This document shows positions 5,945-6,621 of a stretch of DNA of 6,621 nucleotides, piece after piece. The notes beneath the pieces are model-generated. The model was not told where the DNA came from. It saw only the letters and a list, made by a program, of their open reading frames with translations, and ran no database searches. Made by a program: the position numbers and the translations under genes. The first letter of the stretch is position 1. Each line of letters begins with the position of its first letter. The stretch is from Candidatus Brevefilum sp. (lineage in GTDB: Bacteria > Chloroflexota > Anaerolineae > Anaerolineales > Anaerolineaceae): positions 1-6,621 of the forward strand of contig SKPR01000084.1 in NCBI GenBank assembly GCA_007119455.1, written 5' to 3'.

Positions 5945-6621
5945 CCAGGTTTGATCCTTCGGCATTCCATATAAAATCTTTTTTCTTTGGCCTCCCCCAT
6001 GGAGAAGGTTTTGCGAGGAAGGGCACCATCCAGGATGACGGTTTTGAACAGATCGCTTTTATCCATACCTGGGATATAAAACCCGGTGTTTTTGGGCAAG
6101 GTCCCCTTCTCAAATAGAACTTCACTGCCATGAACATAATCAATTTTCTCAGCGCCGTCTCCATCCATAAACGCATTAAGAAATTTTTGGAGGGTGCCAA
6201 CCGGAAGGTTGTCATCTGGATCGTGAATCTCGATCAGATTAAGGCTGTCCTGGTTGATCATACCGATTTGGTGCCAGGGTTCGGCAGCCTCATCAACAAT
6301 TCTTATCAGATCTTCCCGTAAGTCAATCTTTTGGATGGTAAGACGTTCTCCCCAGAACACGTGCATTTCCTCAAGAATATCCTTTTGCAGGTTGAACAAA
6401 AGCCGATGGATGGGTTCGAATGTTAATGCTGGATCGTGGACATTCTCGATTTCAACCAGGGCAAATCGGGCGGGATGATCCATACCGACCTGGGGTTTTA
6501 TTTTCTCCCAGATAGATTTAGCTGTCGCTAATGAATGGTTGCCGTCACCCATGGCAAACAGGAGCGGATAATGTTGACCCTGTTCTAAATTGTATTTACC
6601 TGAAAAAGTTTCCGGTTCAAT
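5941..6621 (-). CDS. DUF1015 family protein, C-terminal part (runs off the right edge)
   Basis: The last 226 codons of a gene that stays open to the window edge without a stop; family members are roughly 400 aa, so about half is missing. The strongest marker is MGDGNHSLATAK (residues 24-35 of the visible part), the counterpart of the GHHR-type motif in DUF1015 proteins, followed by HPARFALVEIENVHDPALTFEPIHRLLF. The ATG at 6552 falls inside this conserved motif and is internal, not the start: upstream in-frame codons continue sensibly (YNLEQGQHYPLLFA). Its TGA overlaps the start of the lipoprotein gene as ATGA, so the two are probably co-transcribed and translationally coupled. The family's biochemical function is unknown to me. 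No membrane segments or signal peptide are visible in this part. Confidence 0.8.
   Translation of the reverse strand: MEPETFSGKYNLEQGQHYPLLFAMGDGNHSLATAKSIWEKIKPQVGMDHPARFALVEIENVHDPALTFEPIHRLLFNLQKDILEEMHVFWGERLTIQKIDLREDLIRIVDEAAEPWHQIGMINQDSLNLIEIHDPDDNLPVGTLQKFLNAFMDGDGAEKIDYVHGSEVLFEKGTLPKNTGFYIPGMDKSDLFKTVILDGALPRKTFSMGEAKEKRFYMECRRIKPG

Noticed and set aside
5945..5965. Alternative start of the lipoprotein seven codons upstream
   Set aside because: It lacks a usable ribosome binding site and would put polar residues before the signal. ATG 5944 has AAGGA and an ATGA overlap with the preceding gene.
1..6621. tRNA, rRNA, CRISPR array, insertion sequence or attachment site
   Set aside because: I saw no regularly spaced repeats, transposase-like protein, terminal inverted repeats or tRNA-like cloverleaf sequence anywhere in the window.

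Overview
The window most likely comes from an Anaerolineae-like Chloroflexi (Chloroflexota) bacterium. This is inferred from three things: a lipoprotein with a Pro/Thr-rich linker of the kind common in that class, an actinobacterial-type adenosine kinase next to a short archaeal/Thermotoga-type SAH hydrolase, and ordinary bacterial promoters and Shine-Dalgarno sites. No rRNA or marker-gene comparison was possible, so the phylum is a guess.

Layout. Positions 1-249 are AT-rich and hold no gene I can support. Positions 250-390 look like a promoter and structured leader: a perfect TATAAT, an inverted repeat TGTCA-N6-TGACA with a third TGTCA copy, and a terminator-like hairpin ending just before the first gene. 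Positions 391-3718 (+ strand) hold three co-directional genes: mtnA, adoK and ahcY. A strong hairpin with T-runs on both sides (3732-3777) separates this operon from recA, which converges on it. Positions 3877-4938 (- strand) are recA, with a consensus-like promoter at 5045-5072 and a LexA-box-like sequence between its -10 and -35. Upstream of recA on the same strand, a zinc-peptidase-like M23 lipoprotein (5078-5944) overlaps by ATGA the end of a DUF1015-family gene (5941 to beyond 6621) that runs off the right edge.

How the genes work together. The + strand operon appears to deal with nucleoside by-products of S-adenosylmethionine. AhcY splits S-adenosylhomocysteine into homocysteine and adenosine, and AdoK pulls that reversible reaction forward by converting adenosine to AMP. 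MtnA acts on the ribose moiety of methylthioadenosine, the other SAM by-product. The minus-strand genes are DNA repair (recA) and an apparently unrelated envelope/unknown pair that may read through into recA, since I see no convincing terminator between them.

No wholly new system is evident. The points most worth a second look are the leader of the SAM-by-product operon (mutually exclusive pairings, attenuator-like hairpin, possible leaderless mini-ORF), the SOS-box candidate in the recA promoter, and the insertion in the M23 domain.
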